Of a stretch of DNA of 64,000 nucleotides, positions 16,053 through 24,463 are shown piece by piece. Both the position numbers and the translations under genes were made by a program. The DNA comes from Chitinophaga ginsengisoli (lineage in GTDB: Bacteria; Bacteroidota; Bacteroidia; Chitinophagales; Chitinophagaceae). The notes below the pieces were generated by a model, which saw only the letters and a program-made list of their open reading frames with translations, was not told the DNA's origin and did not search any database. Positions within the stretch are counted from its first letter, which is position 1. Every line of letters begins with the position of its first letter. The stretch covers positions 372,001 to 436,000 of the forward strand of contig NZ_PYGK01000006.1 in the NCBI RefSeq assembly GCF_003014595.1, read 5' to 3'.

Positions 16053-18290
16053 TCATTGCTCAACTACCGGCGCAGCACTTAATCCCCACTCTTCAATCAG
16101 TCCGCTTACTTTCTTCTTATATCCTTTCAGCTCTGCAATCGTCTGTTGTATGAAGCTGTTATCTTCCAGTTTGCCTATTACTGCTTCCATTTCAGTTTCG
16201 TTCTCATATACCATCTGGCGGAAAGGATTCTGGTAATCTTTTGCCCTCGATTTATAAATACCTTCTGTGAGGAAAGTCTGTATACGCACGGATTGTAACA
16301 GGCATTCCTTGAGGAAGGAAGGGGTGAATTCTCTTGCAGTTTTTTCCTCTATGTACAATAGTGAAGCAATAGCATGCTGTAGTTTATCTTTTGCATATTG
16401 CTCACCGATGATCTTATAGTTTTCGTGTAATGTATTCCATCCATCGATTTCGCCGGAACGGATCCTGTTCTTCAGGTCCATCAGTGTCTCTTCTTTCATT
16501 AGCTGTCCGCCTACATTGTACCATGGTCCGCGTTCTGCTGTTTCCGCGATGGCCCGCAGTGCACTGAAATAATGTCCGGGGTGCTGTTCCTGATAACTGA
16601 GGATGTTACGCACCGCATACAGGTTGATCAGCTCACGGAACAGCGGATAAGTCCTGTGTACTTTCAACAGTTGTACTTTGCGTGAACTGTTTTCCACATC
16701 CGGAGCGAATATCTGTAAGCCTGCTACTATTTCAGTTTCGTGTATCAGCAGTTCCTTGCCTTTCTCCTGCAGGTCATGTTCAGACAACTCAGCCAATGGA
16801 TCATGCTGTGTATACCATGCTCTGCCAGTGGCAATTTCCATCAGTTTCATGGCATGGATCATCTCTTCAACACTATCCGGCGCGAGGTAATCGTACTCTA
16901 TCAGTTGTATTTTGTCTGTACGCTTATCGCGGTCAATATATTTCCAGGAGTTACGTGCCAGCGCATACATGTTATGCAGGAACCAGTAGCCGGTCATCAC
17001 TTTCAGACTGTTGCTCTGCTCATCGTTCAATATGAGGCTGAACGGATAAGGTACATCCATCTCATACATGTAAGTGCCTTTGGCGATCAGCGTAAAGCTG
17101 GCAAAGCGGGAATTGTGTTTCAGGCTCACACATAGTCCGGGCCAGAAGCCACGGCCTGCTATTACTTCGCCATCTGCGCCACGGGAGTTGTGATTGGAAC
17201 CGATCGTTGCCCCGGCAGCCATGTTGCTTTGTCCCATGATGAGCGCCGCGCAGAGGAAAGAGTTGTTATGATGCTGTTCGTGTGCGGGAAATATCAGTGA
17301 ATTCAATACCTCACAGCAGGAGATCGTTGCATTGTTACCGAGGTAAGAGTTGATCAGGCGGGCGCCATATTTCAGCTGCGAATGAGAGGCCATTACGAAA
17401 CGTACCGCCTTCACACCATAGAACACGCGACAACCATAACCAACAATACCGTTCACCAGTTCACAACCTTCACCTATCTGGGTGGTGGCTTCCGCAGCGC
17501 TATTGATGGTGACGTTCTTGATCTTGTTGGCGCCTTTGAGATAGGCATCTGTACCAATTTGCGCATCCTTGATGATCTTACAGTTTTTGATCACAGATCG
17601 ATCGCCCACCATACCGTAGTAACCGCGTTTTTTATCAAACTGGTTTTCGGTGAATTTTTTGAATTGTTCCTGTAGGGCTTTATCATCGCGGTTACGTGTC
17701 CACAGCCAGGCATCACCTGGCAGCATGCCGTCAAAAGGCATCACACTTCTGCCACCATTCTCGTTGCACAGTTCCAGCCAGATGCGCAGGTTTTCCTGCT
17801 CTCCTTCTTTGACGATACCATTGCCGAATTTCGAATGATCGGTAGTCGCCATCTCGTTGACGTTGGAGATGATCACTTCATTACCGATGATATAATGAGA
17901 AAGAAAATTAACATTGTGTATAGCGGCATTGTCGCCAAAATCGCAGGAAGTAATGGTGCTGTTATACAACCCTACCGGTAGCCTGAGATTATGAAATTCG
18001 AGGTAATAAGGCTCCAGTTTACCGAGGCGCACTACGCCAAAGAAGTGGCAGTGTTTGACCAGCTGCGGAGTGAATTCATTGGCAACGGAGATATTGTTCC
18101 AGTTATCGGAGGTATTGTCATTGCGTACCAGTATCTCAATTTCAAGTGCAGTGAGCTTGCGATAATTATTTTGCTGTTTACCCAGTTGTTTGTTCCGCAG
18201 GTAGTATTCGTCTTTACCTTCAGGTAAATAAGATGCCGCTACAAAATTGTAGCCTAACTCGGTGAGTGGCTTCTTCTGTATCACATTCAT
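16053..18290 (-). CDS. DUF4954 family protein with left-handed beta-helix
   Basis: A 745-residue protein of a family seen in Bacteroidota and usually labelled DUF4954. Residues about 90-380 contain many short hexapeptide-like turns (for example ITSCDFGDNAAIHNVNFL, VIKNCKIIKDAQIGTDAYL, INSYLGNNATISCCEVLNS), which suggest a left-handed beta-helix like that of GlmU/LpxA acyltransferases. The C-terminal third (about 450-745) appears helical. No signal peptide is seen, so it is cytoplasmic. It is 24 bases downstream of glmS on the same strand and probably cotranscribed, which suggests a link to amino-sugar or nucleotide-sugar metabolism; its reaction is unknown. Confidence 0.82.
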   Translation of the reverse strand: MNVIQKKPLTELGYNFVAASYLPEGKDEYYLRNKQLGKQQNNYRKLTALEIEILVRNDNTSDNWNNISVANEFTPQLVKHCHFFGVVRLGKLEPYYLEFHNLRLPVGLYNSTITSCDFGDNAAIHNVNFLSHYIIGNEVIISNVNEMATTDHSKFGNGIVKEGEQENLRIWLELCNENGGRSVMPFDGMLPGDAWLWTRNRDDKALQEQFKKFTENQFDKKRGYYGMVGDRSVIKNCKIIKDAQIGTDAYLKGANKIKNVTINSAAEATTQIGEGCELVNGIVGYGCRVFYGVKAVRFVMASHSQLKYGARLINSYLGNNATISCCEVLNSLIFPAHEQHHNNSFLCAALIMGQSNMAAGATIGSNHNSRGADGEVIAGRGFWPGLCVSLKHNSRFASFTLIAKGTYMYEMDVPYPFSLILNDEQSNSLKVMTGYWFLHNMYALARNSWKYIDRDKRTDKIQLIEYDYLAPDSVEEMIHAMKLMEIATGRAWYTQHDPLAELSEHDLQEKGKELLIHETEIVAGLQIFAPDVENSSRKVQLLKVHRTYPLFRELINLYAVRNILSYQEQHPGHYFSALRAIAETAERGPWYNVGGQLMKEETLMDLKNRIRSGEIDGWNTLHENYKIIGEQYAKDKLQHAIASLLYIEEKTAREFTPSFLKECLLQSVRIQTFLTEGIYKSRAKDYQNPFRQMVYENETEMEAVIGKLEDNSFIQQTIAELKGYKKKVSGLIEEWGLSAAPVVEQ

Positions 18291-18314
18291 CGGAAAAAAA
18301 TTGAGGTTAATAGA

Positions 18315-20153
18315 TTATTCTACGGTAACTGATTTTGCGAGGTTCCTCGGCTTATCCACATCAAATCCTTTCAGTACGCCTATATGGTAAGCAAGCAACT
18401 GCAACGGAATAACCGAGAGGATCGGCGCTATCAGTTCATCTGCTGCCGGTACCTCGATGACATCATCTGCCATACCGGGAATAGTCTGGTCGCCTTCTGT
18501 TACTACTGCGATCACTTTACCCTTGCGCGCTTTTATTTCCTGGATATTAGATACTACTTTCTCGTAATAGCTATCGCGGGTTGCTACGAAAACAACCGGC
18601 AGGTTTTCATCCACCAGTGCGATGGGACCATGTTTCATTTCTGCCGCCGGATAACCTTCTGCATGTATATAAGAGATCTCTTTCAGTTTCAGTGCCCCTT
18701 CCAATGCAACCGGGAAGTTATAACCACGGCCCAGGTAAAGGAAGTCACGGGCATCTTTATACTTATCAGCGATCTGTTTGACCTGATCATTCAGCTTTAG
18801 TGTAGTCGCTACTTTTTCAGAAATAGCATCCAGTTCATCCAGCAGGTGCTGGAAGCGCTGTTGTGTAATGGTGCCTTTCTCCTGCGCCACTTTCAGACCA
18901 ATCATGCAGAGCACAGCCAGTTGTGCGGTAAACGCCTTGGTGCTGGCCACGCCTATTTCCGGACCGGCATGCGTATAGGCGCCAGCATGGGAAAGACGTG
19001 CGATGGAAGATCCTACCACGTTACAAACACCTAATATAATAGCTCCTTTCTGTTTGGCGCTTTCTATGGCTACCAATGTATCTGCTGTCTCGCCGGATTG
19101 TGATACGGCTATGATCACATCACCTTCACCTACCACCGGGTTACGATACCTGAATTCAGAAGCATACTCGACCTCTACAGGAACGCGGCATAATTCCTCG
19201 ATCATGTATTCCGCTACCAGCCCCGCATGCCAGGAGGTACCGCACGCTACAATAATGATACGCTTGGCCTGGCTGAGTATGGCAGCATGTTCGCGGATAC
19301 CTCCGAGGGTAAGCGTACCGCTCTTTGCATCCAGACGGCCACGCAGACTGTCAAAAATCGTCTGAGGTTGTTCAAAGATCTCTTTCAGCATGAAGTGGTC
19401 GTACCCGCTTTTCTCAATAGCAGCCAGTTCAATATCCAGCTTCTGGATATAAGGGGTCTGACGTTCATTAGAGATATTTTTCAGGATCAGTTCGTCCGCC
19501 TTTATGATAGCAATTTCATAGTCGTTCACGAACACCACTTCCTTGGTATATTCCACAATAGGAGAGGCGTCTGAGGCCAGGAAGTGTTCTCCTTTACCGA
19601 CACCGATCACCAGGGGACTACCTTTGCGGGCGGCGATGAGTGTATCGGGATTATCTTCGTCCACCAGTACGATCACATAAGCGCCTACCACCCTTTTTAA
19701 GGCGATACGCAGGGCTTCTTCCAGTCCGCACTGATTACTGCTTTGAATTTCTTCTATGAAGTGGATGAGCACTTCCGTATCCGTGTCACTATTAAAAACA
19801 TGGCCTTTTTTCAGCAACTCCTGTTTGAGTAGGGAATAATTCTCTATGATACCATTATGTATCATGGCCAGCTTGCCGTTGCCGGAGCTGTGTGGATGGG
19901 AGTTACGGTCACTGGGCTCTCCATGGGTAGCCCATCTTGTATGGCCGATAGCCACATGACTGCCTACGTCCTTGCCACTGAGATGGTCTTCCAGTTCGGC
20001 AACTTTTCCTTTTTTCTTGTAGACTTTGAGACCGTTTCCATTAAGCAGTGCCACGCCGGCACTGTCATAACCGCGGTATTCTAATCTTTTCAATCCTTTT
20101 AATACGATGGGGTAGGCTTCTCGCTGGCCTATGTAAGCAACTATTCCGCACAT
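18315..20153 (-). CDS. glmS: Glutamine-fructose-6-phosphate aminotransferase (isomerizing)
   Basis: Makes glucosamine-6-phosphate from fructose-6-phosphate and glutamine, the entry to UDP-GlcNAc for peptidoglycan and lipopolysaccharide. 612 residues, the usual length. The catalytic Cys2 is in MCGIVAYIGQ, followed by the glutaminase domain (GHTRWATHGEPSDRNSHPH near 73) and two SIS domains with VACGTSWHAG and SQSGETADT; the C-terminus ends KPRNLAKSVTVE as expected. Probably first gene of a two-gene unit with the DUF4954 gene. No glmS ribozyme is evident upstream. Confidence 0.97.
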   Translation of the reverse strand: MCGIVAYIGQREAYPIVLKGLKRLEYRGYDSAGVALLNGNGLKVYKKKGKVAELEDHLSGKDVGSHVAIGHTRWATHGEPSDRNSHPHSSGNGKLAMIHNGIIENYSLLKQELLKKGHVFNSDTDTEVLIHFIEEIQSSNQCGLEEALRIALKRVVGAYVIVLVDEDNPDTLIAARKGSPLVIGVGKGEHFLASDASPIVEYTKEVVFVNDYEIAIIKADELILKNISNERQTPYIQKLDIELAAIEKSGYDHFMLKEIFEQPQTIFDSLRGRLDAKSGTLTLGGIREHAAILSQAKRIIIVACGTSWHAGLVAEYMIEELCRVPVEVEYASEFRYRNPVVGEGDVIIAVSQSGETADTLVAIESAKQKGAIILGVCNVVGSSIARLSHAGAYTHAGPEIGVASTKAFTAQLAVLCMIGLKVAQEKGTITQQRFQHLLDELDAISEKVATTLKLNDQVKQIADKYKDARDFLYLGRGYNFPVALEGALKLKEISYIHAEGYPAAEMKHGPIALVDENLPVVFVATRDSYYEKVVSNIQEIKARKGKVIAVVTEGDQTIPGMADDVIEVPAADELIAPILSVIPLQLLAYHIGVLKGFDVDKPRNLAKSVTVE

Positions 20154-20270
20154 AAAGTTTTTCAGTTTACATGGATAAGACGTGCAATATGGATAAAAAA
20201 TGTGAAAAACGTATAAAAGATTGCGAAGAATGACTCAGAATAACGAAATGAGACTCACTCTTTTAGCCGT

Positions 20271-20288
20271 ATAAGTATCAATACTTAT
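20271..20288. promoter_or_regulatory. Palindrome between glmS and the divergent lipoprotein gene
   Basis: ATAAGTAT and its reverse complement separated by two bases (20271-20278, 20281-20288), about 120 bases upstream of glmS and 85 upstream of the divergent gene. A further G-C and G-T pair extends it. It could be an operator or a hairpin; nothing identifies the binding protein. Confidence 0.35.
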
Positions 20289-20372
20289 GCATTTTGTGTC
20301 ACTCTGAGTTATCAAATTGCATGCCTGCTAAGAAAATTCGTAATTTGTACCCTTTAATCGAACAGAGGTCCT

Positions 20373-20903
20373 ATGAGATACATTGTAATAATATTACTAT
20401 GCTGCCTGGCATGTGATCCACCTCCACCTGAGCGGCAACCCATTCCGGTTGCTGAAGACAGTACATTTCTTACCGGCACTTTTTACCTGGTACGCAATGC
20501 AGAACAGGGCGCTGGTGAAGATTCTGCGCTGACAGAAACCGGTCATCACAGGGCAGGGGCGCTTTATAGGTTATTACAGGACTCAGGGATCCAGAAGGTT
20601 TATTTCACCCATTACCAGCGTAGTATCCAGACGGCAGATTCCATATGTCAGTATCTGGCTGTTGATACAGCATCGTATAGTCCTGATTCTACCGGAGAAG
20701 ATCTGTTATATGCCATTACCCGTAACAGGGACTGGGGCAAGAAATTGCTGGTGATAGGACAGCGTAGTACGCTGGTACCCATTATGCATTCATTAAAAGC
20801 CAGACCGAAGATCGATTCTATAGAGGGGAAGGATTATAGCAGCTTGTTTGTCGTGAAGAAGTACAGGGATAGCGTGAAGTGTTGGAGAACCAGCTATGAG
20901 TAA
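20373..20903 (+). CDS. Lipoprotein with degenerate histidine-phosphatase domain
   Basis: 176 residues. The N-terminus is short and hydrophobic with a lipobox-like LLCCLACD, so an outer- or inner-membrane lipoprotein is likely. From about residue 36 the protein follows the histidine phosphatase (phosphoglycerate mutase-like) fold: TFYLVRNAEQ, DSALTETGHHRA, VYFTHYQRSIQTADSI and LLVIGQRSTL. However the catalytic His of the RHG motif is Asn42 and the second catalytic His is Gln130, so phosphatase activity is improbable. It may be a binding pseudoenzyme. It stands alone, divergent from glmS. Confidence 0.72.
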   Translation: MRYIVIILLCCLACDPPPPERQPIPVAEDSTFLTGTFYLVRNAEQGAGEDSALTETGHHRAGALYRLLQDSGIQKVYFTHYQRSIQTADSICQYLAVDTASYSPDSTGEDLLYAITRNRDWGKKLLVIGQRSTLVPIMHSLKARPKIDSIEGKDYSSLFVVKKYRDSVKCWRTSYE

Positions 20904-20959
20904 TGACTTCTTCCGTCAATGAGTATGTCTACAACAACGCATTTAACAAAACGCAACAG

Positions 20960-21008
20960 GACTCCTTTAGGAGTCACTTTGGTTGTAGCCCCGGGTGCAA
21001 CCCGGGGG
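20960..21008. repeat. Two adjacent hairpins, one CCCGGGT-type palindrome
   Basis: First hairpin GACTCC (20960-20965) with GGAGTC (20970-20975), loop of four, followed by ACTTT. Second hairpin CCCCGGGT (20989-20996) with ACCCGGGG (21000-21007), loop of three. They lie between the convergent lipoprotein and mgtE genes, 11 bases from the mgtE stop. They may be terminators; the GC-rich second one also resembles dispersed REP-like elements. Confidence 0.6.
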
Positions 21009-21019
21009 CCGTATTATTT

Positions 21020-22396
21020 TTATAACAAAATGCCTTTCATCAGCGCAAAGGCTACAGAGAAGTAGATCAATAGTCCCGTAACATCCACAAGTGTGGCCAC
21101 AAATGGAGCCGAAGATGTGGCGGGATCTGCTCCCAGTTTCTTTAAGAGCAATGGAAGCATGGAGCCGGATAAGGTTCCCCATAGCACAACGCCTATCAGA
21201 GACAATCCGACGGTTATCCCAATCAGGATCGTATGATCGCCATAGGTGTGGAAGAAGGAATTCCACAATAGTATACGTGTAAAACCAATAATACCCAGCA
21301 CACCACCCAGCAACAATCCTGAAATGATCTCTCTCCTCATTACGTTCCACCAGTCGGAGATAGTGATCTCGCCCAGCGCCATTGCCTGAATGATAAGGGT
21401 AGATGCCTGCGAACCGCTGTTACCACCACTGGAAATGATCAGGGGAACGAATAAGGCAAGTACAACGGCTTTGGCTATTTCATCCTCAAAGAAGCCCATG
21501 GCCGTGGCGGTGAGCATCTCTCCGACAAACAGTATCACCAGCCATCCTATCCTCTTTTTCACCAGTTTCAGCAAGGGCATATCCAGGTAAGGTTCATCCA
21601 GGGCCTCGGTACCACCGATACGCTGTATGTCTTCCGTATGTTCTTCATTGGCGATCCACAGGATATCATCAATCGTGATGATACCTAACAGAACGCCGGT
21701 ATCATCGACCACAGGCAGTGCCACACGGTTTTCCATACGGAACACCTGTATCGCCTCTTCCTGGGTATCATTCACCTGTAAGGCTACAAAACGATCATCC
21801 ATGAGGGTATGCACTACCGTATCGGGCGATACCAGCAGGAACTCCCTGATACGGAAGTCGTCTATCAGTTTACCCTTTTCGTCCACAACATAGATCACGT
21901 CAATGGTCTCACTGTCCTTGCCGTATTCCCGGATATAGCGTAATACCTGTTTCACTGTCCATTCTTCCCTTACGGCGATGTATTCGGGCGTCATGATACG
22001 CCCCACGCTCGTTTCGGGGTAGCCCAGGAGGCTAAGAGTGATCTTACGCTCTTCGGGGTCCAGTAGCTTGATCAGCTCTTTTACCACGTCACTGTGTAAT
22101 TCACCCAGGAAGGAGGTACGGTCATCCGCCGGTAACTCATTGAGCAGCTCTGCAACTTTGGCGGCAGGCAGCTCGCGGATCACATCTTCCTGTACCGGAA
22201 ACTCCAGGATCCTGAAGGCAGCAGCAGCACGGCCTATGGACAAGTTGTTCATGATCACGTCAGCATGCTTGGGCAGCTCGTGAATGAGCTCGGCCATGTC
22301 TGTGATGAGCTGGTCATCCAGGTACACTTTCAGTTCCGGGTAGTTCTTCTCAGCGACCAGCGTCTCGAATTTTTCCTGTAAAGCTTCATTTTCCAT
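21020..22396 (-). CDS. mgtE: Magnesium transporter MgtE
   Basis: Inner-membrane magnesium channel/transporter. 458 residues from the ATG at 22396; a longer TTG start at 22432 is possible but less natural. The N-terminal cytosolic domain (HELPKHADVIMNNL, AAKVAELLNELPADDRT) senses magnesium, followed by two CBS domains (SVGRIMTPEYIAVREEWTV, then LPVVDDTGVLLGIITIDD) and a C-terminal membrane part of about five helices (VLALFVPLIISSGGNSGSQA, VDVTGLLIYFSVAFAL). Lies 51 bases behind the bestrophin gene on the same strand, which suggests cotranscription. Confidence 0.95.
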   Translation of the reverse strand: MENEALQEKFETLVAEKNYPELKVYLDDQLITDMAELIHELPKHADVIMNNLSIGRAAAAFRILEFPVQEDVIRELPAAKVAELLNELPADDRTSFLGELHSDVVKELIKLLDPEERKITLSLLGYPETSVGRIMTPEYIAVREEWTVKQVLRYIREYGKDSETIDVIYVVDEKGKLIDDFRIREFLLVSPDTVVHTLMDDRFVALQVNDTQEEAIQVFRMENRVALPVVDDTGVLLGIITIDDILWIANEEHTEDIQRIGGTEALDEPYLDMPLLKLVKKRIGWLVILFVGEMLTATAMGFFEDEIAKAVVLALFVPLIISSGGNSGSQASTLIIQAMALGEITISDWWNVMRREIISGLLLGGVLGIIGFTRILLWNSFFHTYGDHTILIGITVGLSLIGVVLWGTLSGSMLPLLLKKLGADPATSSAPFVATLVDVTGLLIYFSVAFALMKGILL

Positions 22397-22447
22397 ATTC
22401 CAAAATGCTGTCAGTGAGGCGAAATTAAACAAAGTTGTTGTCCCAGA

Positions 22448-23317
22448 TTACAATATCTCTGCCACGTGTTTACGGATATTGGCAGAAATCGTGTCCGTAG
22501 GCAGGTCATTCGCATCCAATCCGAAGGGGTCTTCAATTTCCTCTGCAATCAGCTCAAGGCTGGCCAGCACATAAAAAATGAATACGACTACAGGTATGAC
22601 AAGGTAATGAAGGGTAAAGACATAACCCAATGGCAGCGTCATTACAAAGAAGAAGATGAACTTCTTGATGAAGACACTATAAGAGAAGGGGATAGGGGTA
22701 TTCCTGATCCGCTCACAGGCACCGGAGATATCCGTAAAGGACTGGAGCTCCGCATTGATAGTGATCAGCTGTTCACCGGAAAGCTGTCCCTGGCGGTATA
22801 ATTCATGCACATGCGCCATTATCAGGCCGGCTACCTGGTTAGGTATATGTTTATCAGCCTGTAACTGTATGCCCGCTGGCAGCTGCAGCTCTTCAACAAT
22901 ATATTTATTACGCAGGTGGTTCTTCAGGCAAAAGGCAAAGTTAGGTATCATGATCCGGAAGAACTCACGGGAAGCCGTATTGGATGCAGGCAGCATAGCC
23001 GCTAACTTAAGGGCAAGGTTGCGGCTGTTGTTCACCAGGGCGCCCCATAACTTACGGCCTTCCCACCAACGGTCATATGCAGTATTGGTGCGGAATACCA
23101 GTAATAAGGATATCACAAAGCCCAGCAATGAATGGATCAGGGTGATCTGCTTGAGGTCACTGTTCTGCGTCAGGTGCAATATGTCCAGCTCAAGGAAGGC
23201 GATCAGCGCAGAGTAGGCGGACATGGCTATAAACATGGGGAACAGCTTCCTGACCGTGTCAGCCTTATGGAAGCGGAAGATAAAGGTGAACCAGGCTTTT
23301 GGGTTGTAATCAATCAT
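22448..23317 (-). CDS. Bestrophin family ion channel (UPF0187)
   Basis: Bacterial bestrophin homologue, 289 residues from the ATG at 23317 (MIDYNPKAWFTFIF); a TTG at 23341 would add eight. Family marks are LVFRTNTAYDRWWEGRKLWGALVNNSRNLA (split here into FRTNTAYDRWWEGRK and LWGALVNNSRNLA, about 75-110), four hydrophobic segments, and the C-terminal EEIEDPFGLDANDLP acidic segment. Bestrophins form pentameric chloride or cation channels. Upstream of mgtE in the same direction. Confidence 0.9.
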   Translation of the reverse strand: MIDYNPKAWFTFIFRFHKADTVRKLFPMFIAMSAYSALIAFLELDILHLTQNSDLKQITLIHSLLGFVISLLLVFRTNTAYDRWWEGRKLWGALVNNSRNLALKLAAMLPASNTASREFFRIMIPNFAFCLKNHLRNKYIVEELQLPAGIQLQADKHIPNQVAGLIMAHVHELYRQGQLSGEQLITINAELQSFTDISGACERIRNTPIPFSYSVFIKKFIFFFVMTLPLGYVFTLHYLVIPVVVFIFYVLASLELIAEEIEDPFGLDANDLPTDTISANIRKHVAEIL

Positions 23318-23414
23318 ATTTTTTAAAAGAGATTTCCGCAAACCTAAAAATTTTACACATGATTTTGATAACTTCCTGCTTTACCTTTATTTTACGCTTC
23401 GTTTACATAACATT

Positions 23415-23804
23415 ATGATCAAGCCATATTTATTCGTCGACAAGACAAAAGGCAAGGGCCGCGGTGTATTTACAAAAGATAAAATACCAGCCGGTACCCG
23501 CATAGAAACTTCCCCTGTACTGGTTCTGTCTTACGACGATACAGCGATTGTCGATAAAACTAAGCTGCACAATTACATCTTTCTTTGGGGTGCACGCGAA
23601 ACCCGTTCCTGTATAGCACTGGGTTTCTGTTCCATCTACAACCATTCTTATGAGCCTAACTGCGAATACGAAATGGATTTTGATGCCGAAACCATGAGTA
23701 TCATTACCCGTCGGGAAATCAAAAAAGGAGAGGAACTCTGCATCAACTACAACGGAGATGTGACCGATACATCACCTGTATGGTTCGATGTAAAGAAGAA
23801 ATAG
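23415..23804 (+). CDS. SET-domain protein (predicted lysine methyltransferase)
   Basis: A compact 129-residue SET domain with no extra domain. It shows GRGVFTKDKIPAGTRIE at about 15, the knot motif SIYNHSYEPNCEY near 75 (Asn-His-Ser and the following Cys) and the closing KKGEELCINYNGD. Such minimal bacterial SET proteins are predicted to methylate lysines of proteins; the target is unknown. It is divergent from the bestrophin gene. Confidence 0.88.
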   Translation: MIKPYLFVDKTKGKGRGVFTKDKIPAGTRIETSPVLVLSYDDTAIVDKTKLHNYIFLWGARETRSCIALGFCSIYNHSYEPNCEYEMDFDAETMSIITRREIKKGEELCINYNGDVTDTSPVWFDVKKK

Positions 23805-23891
23805 TACTGTAAAGGGCCGTTTAATACCGCTTCACAGGTCTCAGTTGGAAAAACCTTCACCAGCCGGAAAGCCAACTCACTGAAGAAATAA

Positions 23892-23915
23892 ATAAGGAAT
23901 TGATAAATTCCTTAT
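23892..23915. promoter_or_regulatory. Inverted repeat upstream of the hut regulator
   Basis: Ten-bp arms ATAAGGAATT (23892-23901) and AATTCCTTAT (23906-23915), 4-base spacer, about 42 bases before the MarR-family gene. Together with the palindrome next to it, a likely operator for that regulator. Confidence 0.5.
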
Positions 23916-23928
23916 TATTGTACCAAAA

Positions 23929-23946
23929 TATATAAGCGCTTATATA
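23929..23946. promoter_or_regulatory. 18-bp perfect palindrome, candidate MarR operator
   Basis: TATATAAGCGCTTATATA is an uninterrupted 18-bp palindrome, 10 bases before the MarR-family start codon. MarR proteins bind palindromes of this length, typically in their own promoters. Autoregulation of the regulator and the hut genes behind it is inferred. Confidence 0.6.
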
Positions 23947-23956
23947 ATCGTACCTT

Positions 23957-24442
23957 ATGAGTTTTTATGCTTCTTTAGGATACCTGGTCTTTGGCAGCCG
24001 TTTAAGACGGTTGAGCGAATACTTCCTGATGGAGGTCAATAAGGTATATGAGCAGTCTGGTATTGCATTTGACGCCAGCTGGTTTCCCGTTTTCTATATC
24101 CTGTCCCAACAGCAGAACATCCCCCTGATAGACATTGCCGAACAACTGGAAGTCTCCCATTCCGCTGTCAGCCAGCTGATCACCGGTCTTAAAAAGAAAG
24201 GCCTGGTGAAGACTGCGCCCTGCCCGGATGATGGTCGCCGGCAACTGGTCATGCTCAGTAAAAAAGGAGAGGAGCTGCTGCAACAGGTACAACCTGTATG
24301 GGCCGCTATTACGGAAGCCATGAAAGAACTGACAGACGAACATAAGCAAAGCAGGTTATTGCTGGAGGCGGTGTCGCAGGTGGAAAGCGCTGTGCAGGAA
24401 ACGCCTTTATCCATGCGGATCCTGGCGTCTATGAAAAACTAA
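23957..24442 (+). CDS. MarR-family transcriptional regulator of the hut operon
   Basis: 161-residue winged-helix regulator. The HTH is at IPLIDIAEQLEVSHSAVSQLI (split: IPLIDIAEQLEV and SHSAVSQLITGLKKKGL, about 55-85) and the wing at APCPDDGRRQLVMLSKKG. It begins the hut gene run, 21 bases before hutH. Palindromes directly upstream fit autoregulation. In proteobacteria hut is governed by HutC (GntR); a MarR regulator is instead used here, so its signal (possibly urocanate) is only an inference. Confidence 0.87.
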   Translation: MSFYASLGYLVFGSRLRRLSEYFLMEVNKVYEQSGIAFDASWFPVFYILSQQQNIPLIDIAEQLEVSHSAVSQLITGLKKKGLVKTAPCPDDGRRQLVMLSKKGEELLQQVQPVWAAITEAMKELTDEHKQSRLLLEAVSQVESAVQETPLSMRILASMKN

Positions 24443-24463
24443 TCCGATTCAATCCAATCAACA

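Noticed and set aside
22397..22432. TTG-initiated N-terminal extension of MgtE
   Set aside because: The extra residues are not typical of MgtE, and an ATG at 22396 gives a normal N-terminus.
23929..23946. 18-bp palindrome as a transposon end or recombination site
   Set aside because: No recombinase or target duplication; its position before a MarR gene makes an operator more likely.
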